Source of the DNA: Treponema sp.
Lineage (GTDB): Bacteria > Spirochaetota > Spirochaetia > Treponematales > Treponemataceae
Length of the DNA stretch: 64,000 bases
Assembly: GCA_017962415.1 (NCBI GenBank)
Contig: JAGCVK010000081.1
Span: forward strand, 1 to 64,000
Direction of reading: 5' to 3'
Of the stretch, positions 26,204 through 35,992 are shown in pieces. Below the pieces are notes generated by a model, which did no database searches, was not told where the DNA came from, and saw nothing but the letters and a program-made list of their open reading frames with translations. Every line of letters begins with the position of its first letter. The first letter of the stretch is position 1. The position numbers and the translations under genes were made by a program.

Positions 26204-27772
26204 TCAACTTTTGCTGAGTTTTAATTCAAAAGAATCAACAAGCGCAATCCAAGAAGCTTCAATAACATCGGAAGAAACACCTACAGTTGTCCAGCTGGAT
26301 TGACCGTCGGTACTTTCAATAATTACACGAACGCGGGCTGCCGTTGCAGATTTTGTATCCAAAACACGAACTTTATAATCCACAAGGCGAAATTTTGAAA
26401 CAACAGGATAAAATTTTTCCAAAGCTTTACGAAGCGCAATATCAAGCGCGTTTACAGGACCGTCACCTTCGCCGGCAGTAATTTCAATTTCACCGCCAAC
26501 ATCAACTTTAATTTGGGCACAGCAACAAACTCCCTCTTCCGGGCGCGGATTAGAACCAGTTGTCTGATAATAATGAAGTTTAAAGAAAGGTTTATATTGA
26601 CCAAGCTGCTTGCGAACCAAAAGTTCAAAACTGCCGTCGGCACCTTCAAACTGGTAGCCGGCAGATTCAAGTTCTTTTACTTTTGTCATAAGCTCAGTTA
26701 CAATCGGGTCGTTGCGGCGCACTTGAGGAGCAAAACGGCGGATTTTTTCCAAAATCATACTGCGGCCTGCAACTTCGCTCATAAGGAATACGCGGGAATT
26801 TCCAACAACTTCGGGCTGAATATGTTCATACGCAAAAGGATTTTTTAGAACCGCATCAATGTGCATTCCAGCTTTATGAGCAAAAGCATCAGAACCAACA
26901 TAAGGAGACTGAGGATTTACGCGGATATTAGTAAGTTCGGCAACGCGTTTGCAAATTGCCGTAATATTTTTCATACTTTCGGGCGGAATACAATCGTAGC
27001 CCATTTTTAATTGAAGATTCGGTATAATAGTAGAAAGATTTGCATTTCCGGTGCGTTCGCCAAAACCAAGCAAAACACCTTGAACATGAGTAGCGCCTTC
27101 TTTTACCGCAACAAGCGAGTTTGCAACAGCAAGCCCGCAATCATTATGAGTGTGGATTCCAACAGTAACTTTCTTTCCAAAAAGTTTTACAACTTCGTTA
27201 ACGGCGCGGCGGCATTCATCAATCATAAAACCACCTTTCGTCTCACAAAGACAAAGCACTTTCGCCCCGCCTTCTACCGCCGCGCGCAGCGTTTCTATTG
27301 CATAATCTTTATCTTCTTCGTAAGCCGTAAAAAAATGCTCTGCATCATAAATAACTGTGCGGCCGTTTGCGCACAAAAATTCGCAGGATTCACGAATCAT
27401 ATTGAGATTTTCTTGTGGAGTTGTTCGTAAAATATCTGTTACCTGAAATGTCCAGGATTTACCAAAAATAACAACCGTTTCAGTTCCAGCCGCAAGCAAA
27501 CTCTTGAGATTAGAATCATCTTCGCAGCGGGTATTTTTTCGTCTTGTAGAACCAAAAGCACAAACGCGGGCATTTTTAAACTGAACTTCAGAAACAGCCT
27601 TAAAAAACTCCATATCTTTTGGATTCGATCCCGGATTCCCAGCCTCAATGTAAGTAACGCCAAGCTCATCAAGCTCGTGGCAAATATGCAGCTTATCCTG
27701 CACCGAAAAACTAATTCCTTCGCCCTGAGCACCATCACGCAATGTCGAATCAAGAATCTCAATTTTCTTCAT
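26204..27772 (-). CDS. cimA: (R)-citramalate synthase
   Basis: Condenses pyruvate and acetyl-CoA to citramalate, the threonine-independent route to 2-oxobutyrate and isoleucine. 522 residues with this start. The HMGL-like TIM barrel begins with LDSTLRDGAQGEGISFS and includes the metal-binding GIHTHNDCGLAVANS; the C-terminal LeuA dimerisation/allosteric domain (about 395-520) is present. The DGAQGE form and the overall length match the long CimA group rather than LeuA. The start ATG 27772 begins directly with MKKIEILDSTLRDG; 13 further codons are open upstream but lack a ribosome-binding site. It pairs with ilvD nearby. Confidence 0.9.
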   Translation of the reverse strand: MKKIEILDSTLRDGAQGEGISFSVQDKLHICHELDELGVTYIEAGNPGSNPKDMEFFKAVSEVQFKNARVCAFGSTRRKNTRCEDDSNLKSLLAAGTETVVIFGKSWTFQVTDILRTTPQENLNMIRESCEFLCANGRTVIYDAEHFFTAYEEDKDYAIETLRAAVEGGAKVLCLCETKGGFMIDECRRAVNEVVKLFGKKVTVGIHTHNDCGLAVANSLVAVKEGATHVQGVLLGFGERTGNANLSTIIPNLQLKMGYDCIPPESMKNITAICKRVAELTNIRVNPQSPYVGSDAFAHKAGMHIDAVLKNPFAYEHIQPEVVGNSRVFLMSEVAGRSMILEKIRRFAPQVRRNDPIVTELMTKVKELESAGYQFEGADGSFELLVRKQLGQYKPFFKLHYYQTTGSNPRPEEGVCCCAQIKVDVGGEIEITAGEGDGPVNALDIALRKALEKFYPVVSKFRLVDYKVRVLDTKSATAARVRVIIESTDGQSSWTTVGVSSDVIEASWIALVDSFELKLSKS

Positions 27773-27832
27773 ATCGCTCTTTATTATGGAAGAAAAATAA
27801 TTGAGTTTCAAGTGTTAAAACAAAGCAAACGC

Positions 27833-27898
27833 ATTATAAAAATAAATACCGTGTAATTTGATTTACGAAACAAAGATGATATCCAATCTGCGTTTGCT
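27833..27898. repeat. inverted repeat around GTAATTTGATTTACG
   Basis: The arms AAAGCAAACGCA and TGCGTTTGCTTT are 12 bp and perfect. They enclose a centre that includes GTAATTTGATTTACG, an element also present in the palindromes at 32471-32518 and 60092-60287. It lies between the divergent cimA and CPBP genes. Confidence 0.5.
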
Positions 27899-27948
27899 TT
27901 AATTATCAAAAAGTAACATTTTTTTAACGCGCAAGTGTTAAAATCAGT

Positions 27949-28791
27949 ATGGAAAGATACGAAACTAGAAAAAACGCGTGGCTTTGCGCGGCATTAATTT
28001 ATTTTATTTGTTTTGGTTTTAGATTTTTTGAATATTTTTTTATAAGAACTGATTGCACGTTTTTTGGTGAAGCATTTATTCATAAAACACTTGGAATCAT
28101 AATTCTTTTTGTAACAGCAAAGTTGTTCAGCTACAAACCAACAGAAATAGGATTTTCGCAAAAATCAGCTGTAAAAAACATTTTACGCGGCTTTTTGATT
28201 GGTTTTTGCTGCTTTGCATTTTCTTACGCAATCGAAATCAGAATTTTAAAAGATACTTTCCGCTTTAACTACTTAGGATTTTTTGTTACAAGTTATTCTG
28301 TTAATGGAAATCTTGGAAATCAAACCGAACTGATTTTCTTTATAATCTGCATTCTCGGAAATATCATAAATGTTATTATGGAAGAAGGTATTTTCCGCGG
28401 ACTTTTGCAAAAACTTTTTGAACGCCGTTATTCATTTTTCGCTTCGGCAGTTTTTGCATCAATTTTGTTTGGCTTGTGGCATTGTATTGCGCCGGCTAGA
28501 AGTTTTTTTGATGGATTGAGCAACAAAAATCAACTGATTATAAATCTTGCAATTTTGATTGGCTCTTCAACTTTGGTTGGCTTAAAATACGCAATGCTTT
28601 ATAAAATAACAGGCTCTATTTACGCTGGAATGACAGAACATTTTGTAAACAACACGCTCATTAATATTTTGCACGTTGTAAGCTATTCTGGAATCGACCA
28701 GCTTCAAACAATCAGAATCAGCATTGCGCAAACGGTTTCGTTTATAATTGTTCTGATTCTTTATTTGCGAAAAGTAAATCTGAATGAATAA
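27949..28791 (+). CDS. CPBP-family intramembrane metalloprotease
   Basis: Membrane-embedded protease of the CAAX/Abi (CPBP, Rce1-like) family, 280 residues with about seven to eight hydrophobic helices. The motif EEGIFRG (about residues 145-151), the FGLWHC motif (about 177) and a later TEHFVNNT carry the Glu and His residues expected to bind zinc. In bacteria such proteins process peptides or confer bacteriocin self-immunity; the substrate here is unknown. It stands alone, without a visible peptide gene beside it. There is no clear ribosome-binding site at ATG 27949. Confidence 0.82.
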   Translation: MERYETRKNAWLCAALIYFICFGFRFFEYFFIRTDCTFFGEAFIHKTLGIIILFVTAKLFSYKPTEIGFSQKSAVKNILRGFLIGFCCFAFSYAIEIRILKDTFRFNYLGFFVTSYSVNGNLGNQTELIFFIICILGNIINVIMEEGIFRGLLQKLFERRYSFFASAVFASILFGLWHCIAPARSFFDGLSNKNQLIINLAILIGSSTLVGLKYAMLYKITGSIYAGMTEHFVNNTLINILHVVSYSGIDQLQTIRISIAQTVSFIIVLILYLRKVNLNE

Positions 28792-29103
28792 ATAAAAAAT
28801 GTCATAAATGGCGTTTTTTGTTTGCCGCATTTTTGATTCGCAAAACGTGTTCAAAAACAAACAACGCCGCAAAACTAATTTTTTGATAAAATCAGCCCCG
28901 TAACCTGAAATAAAACAAAAATTTTTATTTATTTTGGGATACGAAATCGTTTTATTATAAAAATATTTTAATAATTCCCCTTTATTCGACTTGAACTATT
29001 TTTTTTGATTGTGATATACTAACGTAGCTAATCTAACACAAAAAAATCCCTTACATTTAAAATTGTTGAGTAAAAAGACAGCCATCCAAACGGGGGAAGT
29101 ATT
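28792..29103. other. intergenic region before the chemoreceptor gene
   Basis: 312 bp without a gene. It holds a hairpin-forming repeat (AATGGCGTTTTTTGTTTG with CAAACAACGCC, about 28807-28868) with the CGCATTTTTGATTCG motif that recurs elsewhere. A candidate promoter lies at 28991-29020, and a ribosome-binding site is next to the start at 29104. Confidence 0.5.
28991..29020 (+). promoter_or_regulatory. candidate promoter of the chemoreceptor gene
   Basis: TTGAAC, an 18-nt spacer and TATACT are visible about 84 nt before the start codon. GGGGGAAG precedes the start. Confidence 0.5.
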
Positions 29104-31209
29104 ATGAAAGACGATTCAAGAACCAAAAACAAGAGTCTTGTGGTTCGTTTTAGTCTCAGCATTGCATTGCTGGTATTTGCAATTTGTACTGCACTTACAA
29201 TTACCGCTTTGTTCTTTTTTAATGATATTCAGGAACAGCAGGTAACAAAAGCTATGACTACAGCCGGAAAAGATGCCGGAAAAATCGTAGACATGCAAAT
29301 GCAAAAGCTTTTGAAGCAGGTTGAAACAATTTCACGAAGAAGCGAAATTAAATCAGCTGATTCAAGCACACAAATTAAAACCTTAAAAGAAGAACTTGCA
29401 AAAGAAAATTCTTTTTTAAGATTCCAGATTTCAGACAGCTCAGGAAATTTCACAACAACAGACGGCCATAAATTCTGGGACGGCGGAAGTTCTTATTTTT
29501 CAAAAAGCATTTCCGGAAAAGGTGCAATTTCGGACGTTCATTTTGACACTTACGCAAACCGTATGATCATCATTGTAAGTACTCCAATTTTAGACGCAAA
29601 GGGAAAATCAAAAGGCGTTCTTGCAGGAGTTGTTTCATCTGATGTTTTGAATAAAATTACAGAAGCCGTTGAACTTAGTTACGACGGAAGATGTTTTATT
29701 ATAAATCCGGCTGGTGCAAAAATGGCAGGAGCAACTTACGCAGTTGGCCAAGACGAACTTGAAAATGATTTATTTATTTCCGAAGCTAAGGCCGGCGGCG
29801 CTTTTGAACAGCTTGCACTTGCTGAAAAACGAATGATTCAAGGTAAAGAAGGGATCTCTATTTTCCGCGAAGGCAGAAAAGAATACTATCTTTCATATAT
29901 GCCAATTAACAACGGACAATGGTATTTGGGTGTAATTCAAGACAGAACACAAGCCAGAGCCGTAATGAATTCGCTTTTTGGCCGAATGACACTTTTGAAC
30001 ATTCTTTTTGTTTTGTTCGGAATTATAAGTGGTATGCTTTTTGGTTCATCACTTAAACCGTTAAAGAATGTCAGCAATAAAATCAACGAAATTGCTTCTG
30101 GACACGCAGATTTAACACAGAGAATAGAAGAAACTTCAAACAACGAAATTGGTCAAGTTGTAATTGGATTCAATACGTTTACTGCAAAACTTCAGGATAT
30201 TATTGCCACAATGAAGAAAATCAAAGACTCGCTTGTTCAAACTGGCGATATGCTTTCAAACGGAACTCAAGATACAGTAACTTCGATTACAGAAATTCTT
30301 GCAAATATTGACAGCGTTGGAAATAGTATCAATACGCAAACTGCAAGTGTTGAGCAGACAGCCGGCGCAGTAAATCAGATTACAACTCACATTATTGCTC
30401 TCGAGCAGATGATTGAAAGACAGGCAAACGAAGTTTCAAACGCTTCTTCTTCTGTAGAAGAAATGATTGGAAATATTTCTTCGGTAAATGCTTCTATAAA
30501 GAAAATGGCAGATTCCTTTGTTACACTTTCAGATCAAGCAGAAGACGGAATTTCAAAACAAGATGATGTAAATAATCAGCTTGTTGTTTTAAGAGAAGAA
30601 TCTACAACACTTAAAGCTGCAAACTCTGTAATTCAGAATATTGCATATCAGACAAACCTGCTTGCTATGAATGCTGCAATCGAAGCGGCACACGCAGGAG
30701 AACACGGAATGGGCTTTAGTGTCGTTGCCGACGAAATCAGAAAACTTTCTGAAACTTCTACAATTCAGTCAAAGAATATCGGTGAACAGCTTAAAAAGAT
30801 TATTGGCACAATTGATAATCTTGTTCAGGCTTGTAACCAGTCGCGACTTGCCTTTACTTCAGTTTCCGAAAGTATCAAAATTACAGACAGCCTTGTAAAA
30901 GAAATTGCCGTTGCAATGGACGAACAGAATCAGGGGTCCGTTCAAATTGGTGATGCTTTGCACGGAATGAACGACAGTACACAGGAAGTAAAAGTTGCCG
31001 TAAAAGAAATGACAGAAGGAAGCAACCTGATTTTAACAGAAATCAAAAATCTTCAGAACGCAACTTTCTATATGAAGTCTGGAATGGACGAAATGCTTAC
31101 CGGCGCCAGAAAGATTAATGAAACAGGTTCTTCTCTTTCTGAAATTGCAGGCCAGGTTGGTAGTTCAATCACAGAAATTGGCGAACAGGTAGACAGATTT
31201 ACTGTTTAA
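29104..31209 (+). CDS. methyl-accepting chemotaxis protein
   Basis: Transmembrane chemoreceptor, 701 residues. The first transmembrane helix is about 14-38. An extracytoplasmic dCache-type sensor domain runs to about 295, the second helix is about 296-318, then come HAMP (about 319-370) and a long cytoplasmic signalling coiled coil. The hairpin tip carries the near-invariant [18 protein letters not shown] and [14 protein letters not shown] (about 515-550). It would signal to CheA/CheW, which are not in this window. A solute-binding lipoprotein gene starts 12 nt after it in apparent operon, suggesting that the receptor may sense a sugar-loaded binding protein. Confidence 0.93.
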   Translation: MKDDSRTKNKSLVVRFSLSIALLVFAICTALTITALFFFNDIQEQQVTKAMTTAGKDAGKIVDMQMQKLLKQVETISRRSEIKSADSSTQIKTLKEELAKENSFLRFQISDSSGNFTTTDGHKFWDGGSSYFSKSISGKGAISDVHFDTYANRMIIIVSTPILDAKGKSKGVLAGVVSSDVLNKITEAVELSYDGRCFIINPAGAKMAGATYAVGQDELENDLFISEAKAGGAFEQLALAEKRMIQGKEGISIFREGRKEYYLSYMPINNGQWYLGVIQDRTQARAVMNSLFGRMTLLNILFVLFGIISGMLFGSSLKPLKNVSNKINEIASGHADLTQRIEETSNNEIGQVVIGFNTFTAKLQDIIATMKKIKDSLVQTGDMLSNGTQDTVTSITEILANIDSVGNSINTQTASVEQTAGAVNQITTHIIALEQMIERQANEVSNASSSVEEMIGNISSVNASIKKMADSFVTLSDQAEDGISKQDDVNNQLVVLREESTTLKAANSVIQNIAYQTNLLAMNAAIEAAHAGEHGMGFSVVADEIRKLSETSTIQSKNIGEQLKKIIGTIDNLVQACNQSRLAFTSVSESIKITDSLVKEIAVAMDEQNQGSVQIGDALHGMNDSTQEVKVAVKEMTEGSNLILTEIKNLQNATFYMKSGMDEMLTGARKINETGSSLSEIAGQVGSSITEIGEQVDRFTV

Positions 31210-31221
31210 GGAAGGCAAAAA

Positions 31222-32445
31222 ATGAAACAGGTTTACAAACTTTCAAGCAAAATTGCGCTTTTAGCATTTTTTATGATGATTTTGAATTCCTGTTCTGGAA
31301 AAAATTCAATTGTTCCAGAATGGAAAAACAAGAATATTAAACTCACAGTTTGGGAATCAACAGAAGGCCCAGACGCATTTATAAGAAAAGCTGGCGAAGC
31401 ATACACAAAACTTCACCCAAACATTGAAATTCTTTATGTTAATGTGAATATTGCAAATGCACCAACATCAGCTATTGAAAATGCACCAAACGGACTTGGC
31501 CCAGATTTATTTGCGGCTCCAAATGATACAATTCCAACTTGCGTTAATGCAAATATCATTTTGCCAACAGAAAATCCGGCAGAAATTAAATCAAAAGTTT
31601 TGGGAGCCTGCTCAAAAGCGCTTACTTACAATGGAACAATGTACGGTTATCCTGTAAGTGCCGAAACTTACGCTCTTTTCTATAATAAGAATCTGATTTC
31701 AGAGCAGCAGGTTCCAAAAAACTGGAACGACCTTATCAACTGGATAAAAGTTTTCAACCAAGAAAATCCGGGAAAACAAGGTTTTGTAATGCCTGTAACT
31801 GGAGCTTATTATACAATTATGTTTGCAACAAAAAATGGAAACAGACTTTTTGGAGCTAGCGGCGAAAACGGCAACAGCCCAAATTTGAACACAAGAGATG
31901 CAAAAGAAGGAATGAAAGTGCTTCAGGAACTCGGAAATGCTATGAATCATCTTGATACACAATATTTAGGCGATTCAACAAGTACGGGTATGTTCCAGGC
32001 TGGAAACGCAGCAATGTGTATTACAGGACTTTGGAGCGTAAACAGTTTTGAAGAAGCCGGAATCAAATTCGGTGTTGCGCCAATTCCAGCTCTTCCAGGC
32101 GAAAGTACGCCGGCTGTTTCTTTTAGTGGAACACGCGGAATGTTTGTTTGCGCACACACTCAGCACCCAAACGAAGCAAACGATTTTGCAAAATTCCTTT
32201 TGACTCCGGAAATGCAAAAACTTCGTTTTAATCTTACACAGGCAATGCCTGCAATTGATATTAAGGTTGACAGTCCATATATGGAAGGTTTTATCAAGCA
32301 GCTTGAATATGCAGTTCCAATGCCGCTTGTTCCGCAAATGTCAAAATTCTGGGACGCACTTGGAAATGCTTCTATAGAAATCTGGAACGGAAAAGACATA
32401 AACCACGCAATGGACGTTTGTAATTCCGAAATTTTGCAACCGTAA
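31222..32445 (+). CDS. orphan sugar-type solute-binding lipoprotein
   Basis: 407-residue extracellular binding protein of the maltose/multiple-sugar (SBP_bac_1) type. The signal peptide ends in LNSC (about residue 24). The ligand-domain start KLTVWESTEGPDAFIRKAG, the YGYPVSAETYALFYNKNL hinge region and the AMCITGLWSV strand match maltodextrin-binding proteins. No permease or ATPase genes are near. It is cotranscribed with the chemoreceptor gene (12-nt gap, AAGGC ribosome-binding site), so it may serve chemotaxis or share a transporter encoded elsewhere. A good terminator follows. Confidence 0.87.
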   Translation: MKQVYKLSSKIALLAFFMMILNSCSGKNSIVPEWKNKNIKLTVWESTEGPDAFIRKAGEAYTKLHPNIEILYVNVNIANAPTSAIENAPNGLGPDLFAAPNDTIPTCVNANIILPTENPAEIKSKVLGACSKALTYNGTMYGYPVSAETYALFYNKNLISEQQVPKNWNDLINWIKVFNQENPGKQGFVMPVTGAYYTIMFATKNGNRLFGASGENGNSPNLNTRDAKEGMKVLQELGNAMNHLDTQYLGDSTSTGMFQAGNAAMCITGLWSVNSFEEAGIKFGVAPIPALPGESTPAVSFSGTRGMFVCAHTQHPNEANDFAKFLLTPEMQKLRFNLTQAMPAIDIKVDSPYMEGFIKQLEYAVPMPLVPQMSKFWDALGNASIEIWNGKDINHAMDVCNSEILQP

Positions 32446-32546
32446 AAACGTTGCAAATAAGCACTAACATAATTTGATTAAGCACTTTTTGCGAAGCAAA
32501 AATGCGTCAAATCAAATTAAAAACTCCATTCTTAATGCAAGTCTAC

Positions 32547-32587
32547 AAAAAATCATCATTTTTAGCGCAGTAAAAATGATGATTTTT
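32547..32587 (+). terminator. terminator after the binding-protein gene
   Basis: A perfect 17-bp stem AAAATCATCATTTTTA/TAAAAATGATGATTTT with a 6-nt loop is followed by T-rich sequence. Confidence 0.75.
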
Positions 32588-32685
32588 ATATAAAAACGCG
32601 AATCGTTTATTTCGTGCTCGCTGCAACGCAGTTTTTTTCTTTTCAAAATCACGACAGTTTTAAAGCGGAAGCCATATTTCATATC

Positions 32686-32742
32686 TTGAAAAGACCGTTG
32701 TTTTCAGTATAGGATACTACACAAGAAAACAACGGTCTTTTT
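32686..32742. promoter_or_regulatory. promoter embedded in a 17-bp inverted repeat
   Basis: AAAAGACCGTTGTTTTC (32689-32705) and GAAAACAACGGTCTTTT (32725-32741) are perfect inverted arms. A promoter TTGAAA-16 nt-TATAGG (32686-32713) overlaps the left arm, so the transcript would start between the arms. It could be an operator for the alcohol dehydrogenase gene or an upstream terminator. Confidence 0.55.
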
Positions 32743-32760
32743 GACTTTATGGGAGAATAT

Positions 32761-33939
32761 ATGTTCGATTTTAAATATTTTACACCAACAAAGGTTTTGT
32801 TTGGTAAAAACACAGAAGAAAAAGTTGCAGATTTGATTCAGGAATTTGGTGGAAAAAAAGTTTTAATACATTACGGCGGCGGAAGTGTAATTCGCTCGGG
32901 CCTTTTGCAGCGCGTAACAGATTTGCTCGATAAAGCAAATATCAATTATGTAAAACTTGGCGGCGCTGTTCCAAATCCACATCTTAGCCTTGTTTATCAA
33001 GGAATTGAACTTTGCAAAAAAGAAGGAATTGATTTTCTTTTGGCAGTTGGCGGTGGAAGTGCAATTGACTCTGCAAAAGCAATCGGCTATGGCGTTGCAA
33101 ATGGCGGCGATGTTTGGGATTTTTATGACGGAAAACGAAAGGCAAACGGCTGTCTTCCGCTCGGCGTAATTTTGACACTTGCCGCAACAGGAAGTGAAAT
33201 GAGCGATTCTTCGGTTATCACAAAAGAAGAAGGACTTATTAAACGCGGTTATTCAAGTGATTTTGGCCGACCGCGTTTTGCAATTTTGAATCCGGAACTT
33301 ACAATGACGCTGCCAGATTATCAGACTGCCTGCGGCTGCACAGATATTATGATGCACACAATGGAACGCTATTTTACAAATGGCGGAAATATGGAAATTA
33401 CAGATTCTATGGCAGAAGCACTTTTGCGAACTGTAAAGGAAAATGCAAAGCTTCTTGTAAAAGACCCGAATAATTACGAAGCCCGCGCGGAAGTTATGTG
33501 GGCTGGAAGTCTTTCACATAACGGACTTACCGGCTGCGGAAATGACGGCGGAGATTGGATGACGCACAAACTTGAACATGAGCTTGGCGGGCTTTATGAT
33601 GTTGCGCACGGAGCCGGCCTCGCTGCCATTTGGGGAAGTTGGGCACGCTATGTTTACAAAAATTGTCTTCCAAGATTTAAGCGATTTGCGTTAAATGTTA
33701 TGGGCGTTGCAAATAATGGCAGCGACGAAGAAATCGCGCTCAAAGGCATTGAATCAATGGAAGATTTTTACCGCGAAATCAAAATGCCAACAAACTTGCG
33801 CGAACTTGGCGTAAATGCAACTGATGAAGATTTGAAATTGATGGCTCACAAATGTGCAATTGGAGTTGGCGGCGCAAAGGGTTCAGCCAAACTTTTGCAC
33901 GAAGATGATATGCTCGAAATTTATCGTATGAGCCGCTAA
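32761..33939 (+). CDS. iron-containing alcohol dehydrogenase (BdhA/YqhD type)
   Basis: NAD(P)H-dependent alcohol dehydrogenase, 392 residues, of the butanol dehydrogenase/YqhD branch. The nucleotide-binding GGGSAIDSAKAI is at about residues 97-108, and metal ligands lie in the GLYDVAHGAGLAAI region with further Asp/His residues upstream (TDIMMHTMERYF, GDWMTHKLEHELGG). It reduces aldehydes to alcohols in fermentation or detoxification. The ATG at 32761 follows GGGAGA by 4-5 nt; ATG 32749 overlaps that site. The inverted repeat immediately upstream suggests control. The histidine phosphatase gene follows after 15 nt. Confidence 0.9.
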   Translation: MFDFKYFTPTKVLFGKNTEEKVADLIQEFGGKKVLIHYGGGSVIRSGLLQRVTDLLDKANINYVKLGGAVPNPHLSLVYQGIELCKKEGIDFLLAVGGGSAIDSAKAIGYGVANGGDVWDFYDGKRKANGCLPLGVILTLAATGSEMSDSSVITKEEGLIKRGYSSDFGRPRFAILNPELTMTLPDYQTACGCTDIMMHTMERYFTNGGNMEITDSMAEALLRTVKENAKLLVKDPNNYEARAEVMWAGSLSHNGLTGCGNDGGDWMTHKLEHELGGLYDVAHGAGLAAIWGSWARYVYKNCLPRFKRFALNVMGVANNGSDEEIALKGIESMEDFYREIKMPTNLRELGVNATDEDLKLMAHKCAIGVGGAKGSAKLLHEDDMLEIYRMSR

Positions 33940-33954
33940 CCGCTGGAGTTTTTT

Positions 33955-34776
33955 ATGCGCTTAATTTTTATTCGACACGGCGACCCGGATTACGAAAAGG
34001 ATAATCTTACTCAAAAAGGAAAACGCGAAGTTGAACTTTTAACAAAACGCGTTTGCTCCTGGAAAAACATAACAGCTTTTTATCAGTCTCCACTTGGCCG
34101 CGCCAAAGCAACTGCAGCTCCAAGCCTTGCAGCTCTTGGCCGCGAAGCCACAACTTGCGAATGGCTAAAGGAATTTGATGCAAAAACAAAAATGACCAAA
34201 AATTATCCGGAGAAAAATCTTATTGGCAAAAATGTAATGTGCTGGGATTTGCTTCCGGAGTTTTTCACTTCTGATAAAAAGTTTTTTGATAAAGATTTGT
34301 GGACTTCTTCACGTTTTATGAAAAGCGGCAAAATCAAAAAATACTACAAGTTTGTTTGCAATGGAATTGATGATATTTTATCGCAATACGGTTATCAACG
34401 AAATAATCATAATTTTTATGATGTTAAAAATCCGGTTCCAAATCACAATTGGAATCAGCCTGTAGAAAAATATCATTTAAAATCTATAAAAGATGATTAT
34501 AACGAAGAAACTACGCTTGTATTTTTCTGTCACCTGGGAGTTATGTTTTCAATAATTGCTCATCTTACAGGACTTTCGCCAATGCAATTATGGCAAGGCT
34601 TTTATGTTGCACCAACTTCAATAACAATTTTAAACAGCGAAGAGCGAATAAAAGGCCAAGCATGGTTCCGCGTTGAACGGCTTGGAGATACAAATCATCT
34701 TACAAACGGCGGCGAGCCAATCAGCTCAAGCGGATATTTTGCAAGCGTTTTAGATGAATCTCAAATTATAAAATAA
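33955..34776 (+). CDS. histidine phosphatase superfamily protein
   Basis: Phosphoglycerate-mutase-like phosphatase, 273 residues. The catalytic RHG box is FIRHGDPDY (residues 5-13). SPLGRAKATAAP carries the second arginine and VFFCHLGVMFS the second histidine. There is an insert (about 85-180) with Lys/Tyr/Asn-rich sequence, so it is longer than simple PhoE/CobC proteins. The substrate is unknown. It probably shares a transcript with the alcohol dehydrogenase gene. Confidence 0.83.
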   Translation: MRLIFIRHGDPDYEKDNLTQKGKREVELLTKRVCSWKNITAFYQSPLGRAKATAAPSLAALGREATTCEWLKEFDAKTKMTKNYPEKNLIGKNVMCWDLLPEFFTSDKKFFDKDLWTSSRFMKSGKIKKYYKFVCNGIDDILSQYGYQRNNHNFYDVKNPVPNHNWNQPVEKYHLKSIKDDYNEETTLVFFCHLGVMFSIIAHLTGLSPMQLWQGFYVAPTSITILNSEERIKGQAWFRVERLGDTNHLTNGGEPISSSGYFASVLDESQIIK

Positions 34777-34862
34777 TAATTTGGAAAATTGCCCAACAGA
34801 AAATTCAATTTTAATAGAGAATTATTCACCCTTTAGTTAAAAACTGAAGTATAATAATAACT

Positions 34863-35906
34863 ATGAAAAAAACAGTAAATTGGGCAATTTTAGCACCTGG
34901 CCGCATTGCTAACAAAATGACTGCGGCAATGAATGGCGTAAAAAACAATCAGCTTGGAAATTTTGACGGAAGCGGAATTCGCTTATATGCCGTTGCAAGC
35001 CGAAATCTTGAAAGAGCAACTGAGTTTGCTCAAAAATGGAATTTTGAAAAAGCGTACGGAACTTACGAAGAACTTTTTTCGGATTCTGAAGTTGATGCAA
35101 TTTATGTTGCAAATCCGCATGCTTTTCATAAAGATTGTGTAATTGCAGCTTTAAATGCTGGAAAACACGTTCTTTGTGAAAAGCCCGCAGGCTGTTCCCG
35201 CGCTCAACTTGATGAAATGACCGCGCTCGCCCGCCAAAAAAAGCTTTTCTTTATGGAAGCAATGTGGACAGCTTTTAATCCGTGCCTTTCCCAACTAAAA
35301 TCCGAAATCTCGGCGGGCACAATCGGCCAAATCAAAAACATAGATTCGCGCTTTTGCAACCGCAATCCTTACGATCCAAATGACAGAAACTATGCACCCG
35401 ATCAGGCTGGCGGCGCCCTTCTGGATCTTGGAATTTACAACATCTATTTTGCAATGATGATGACAGATTTTTCGCCGGTTGTTGCAGAAAGTTCCGCCGT
35501 TCGTATGTTAAAAGGTGTTGACGCCTGGAACAGCGTAAATCTTACTTTTGAAAACGGAATTGTAACAAGTTTTCAAAGTGCAATGGACACGCCTTCTACA
35601 ACCGGAACTCACGACGCAGTAATTTACGGCACAAAAGGCTTTATTACAATCCAAAACTTTTTTATGGCGCAAAAAGCAAATGTTTACGTTTACCAAAATC
35701 AAAAAGGCTCGCAAGCCGAATTAATCCGCGAAATTGATTCTCCTTTTGCAGTAAACGGCTACGAATACGAGTTCGCGCACGCAAACGAATGTATTTTAAA
35801 AGGCAAAACTGAATCTGATATTCACACCTTTAAAAAATCACAAGATTTGATTGATGTAATGGACGCACTTCGCCGCGACTGGAATTTTAAATATCCATTC
35901 GAGTAA
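34863..35906 (+). CDS. Gfo/Idh/MocA-family oxidoreductase
   Basis: NAD(P)-dependent sugar or inositol-type oxidoreductase, 347 residues. The N-terminal Rossmann part (WAILAPGRIANKMTAA, residues 7-22) and the family EKPAGC segment with the catalytic lysine (about residue 107) are visible. The C-terminal alpha/beta domain includes DQAGGALLDLGIYNIYF. It belongs to the dihydrodiol dehydrogenase/xylose dehydrogenase-like group. The GH39 enzyme gene lies downstream, so a role in pentose or plant-polysaccharide metabolism is possible. There is no clear ribosome-binding site, and an AT-rich TATAATAAT lies just upstream of the start. Confidence 0.87.
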   Translation: MKKTVNWAILAPGRIANKMTAAMNGVKNNQLGNFDGSGIRLYAVASRNLERATEFAQKWNFEKAYGTYEELFSDSEVDAIYVANPHAFHKDCVIAALNAGKHVLCEKPAGCSRAQLDEMTALARQKKLFFMEAMWTAFNPCLSQLKSEISAGTIGQIKNIDSRFCNRNPYDPNDRNYAPDQAGGALLDLGIYNIYFAMMMTDFSPVVAESSAVRMLKGVDAWNSVNLTFENGIVTSFQSAMDTPSTTGTHDAVIYGTKGFITIQNFFMAQKANVYVYQNQKGSQAELIREIDSPFAVNGYEYEFAHANECILKGKTESDIHTFKKSQDLIDVMDALRRDWNFKYPFE

Positions 35907-35909
35907 GCC

Positions 35910-35968
35910 GTCAGCCCGAACTTGTTTCGGGATCTATGTTATAGAGGCTGAAACAAGTTCAGCATGAC
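35910..35968. repeat. inverted repeat of the CAGCCCGAACTTGTTTC type
   Basis: The arms GTCAGCCCGAACTTGTTTC and GAAACAAGTTCAGCATGAC pair with two mismatches. Sequences of this kind are widely seen as intergenic hairpins in unrelated bacteria. Here it lies between the oxidoreductase and GH39 genes and could be a terminator or a mobile repeat. Confidence 0.5.
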
Positions 35969-35992
35969 GAAATTATGTTTTAGGAATAAAAA

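Larger units (their letters stand above)
32446..32760. other. intergenic region with three hairpins
   Basis: 315 bp without a gene. It contains AATTTGAT...ATCAAATT (32471-32518) with an inner GCACTTTTTGC/GCAAAAATGC stem, a terminator at 32547-32587, a GCAACGCAGTTTTTTT element (about 32622) shared with the palindrome at 60092-60287, and the bdh control region at 32686-32742. Confidence 0.6.
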
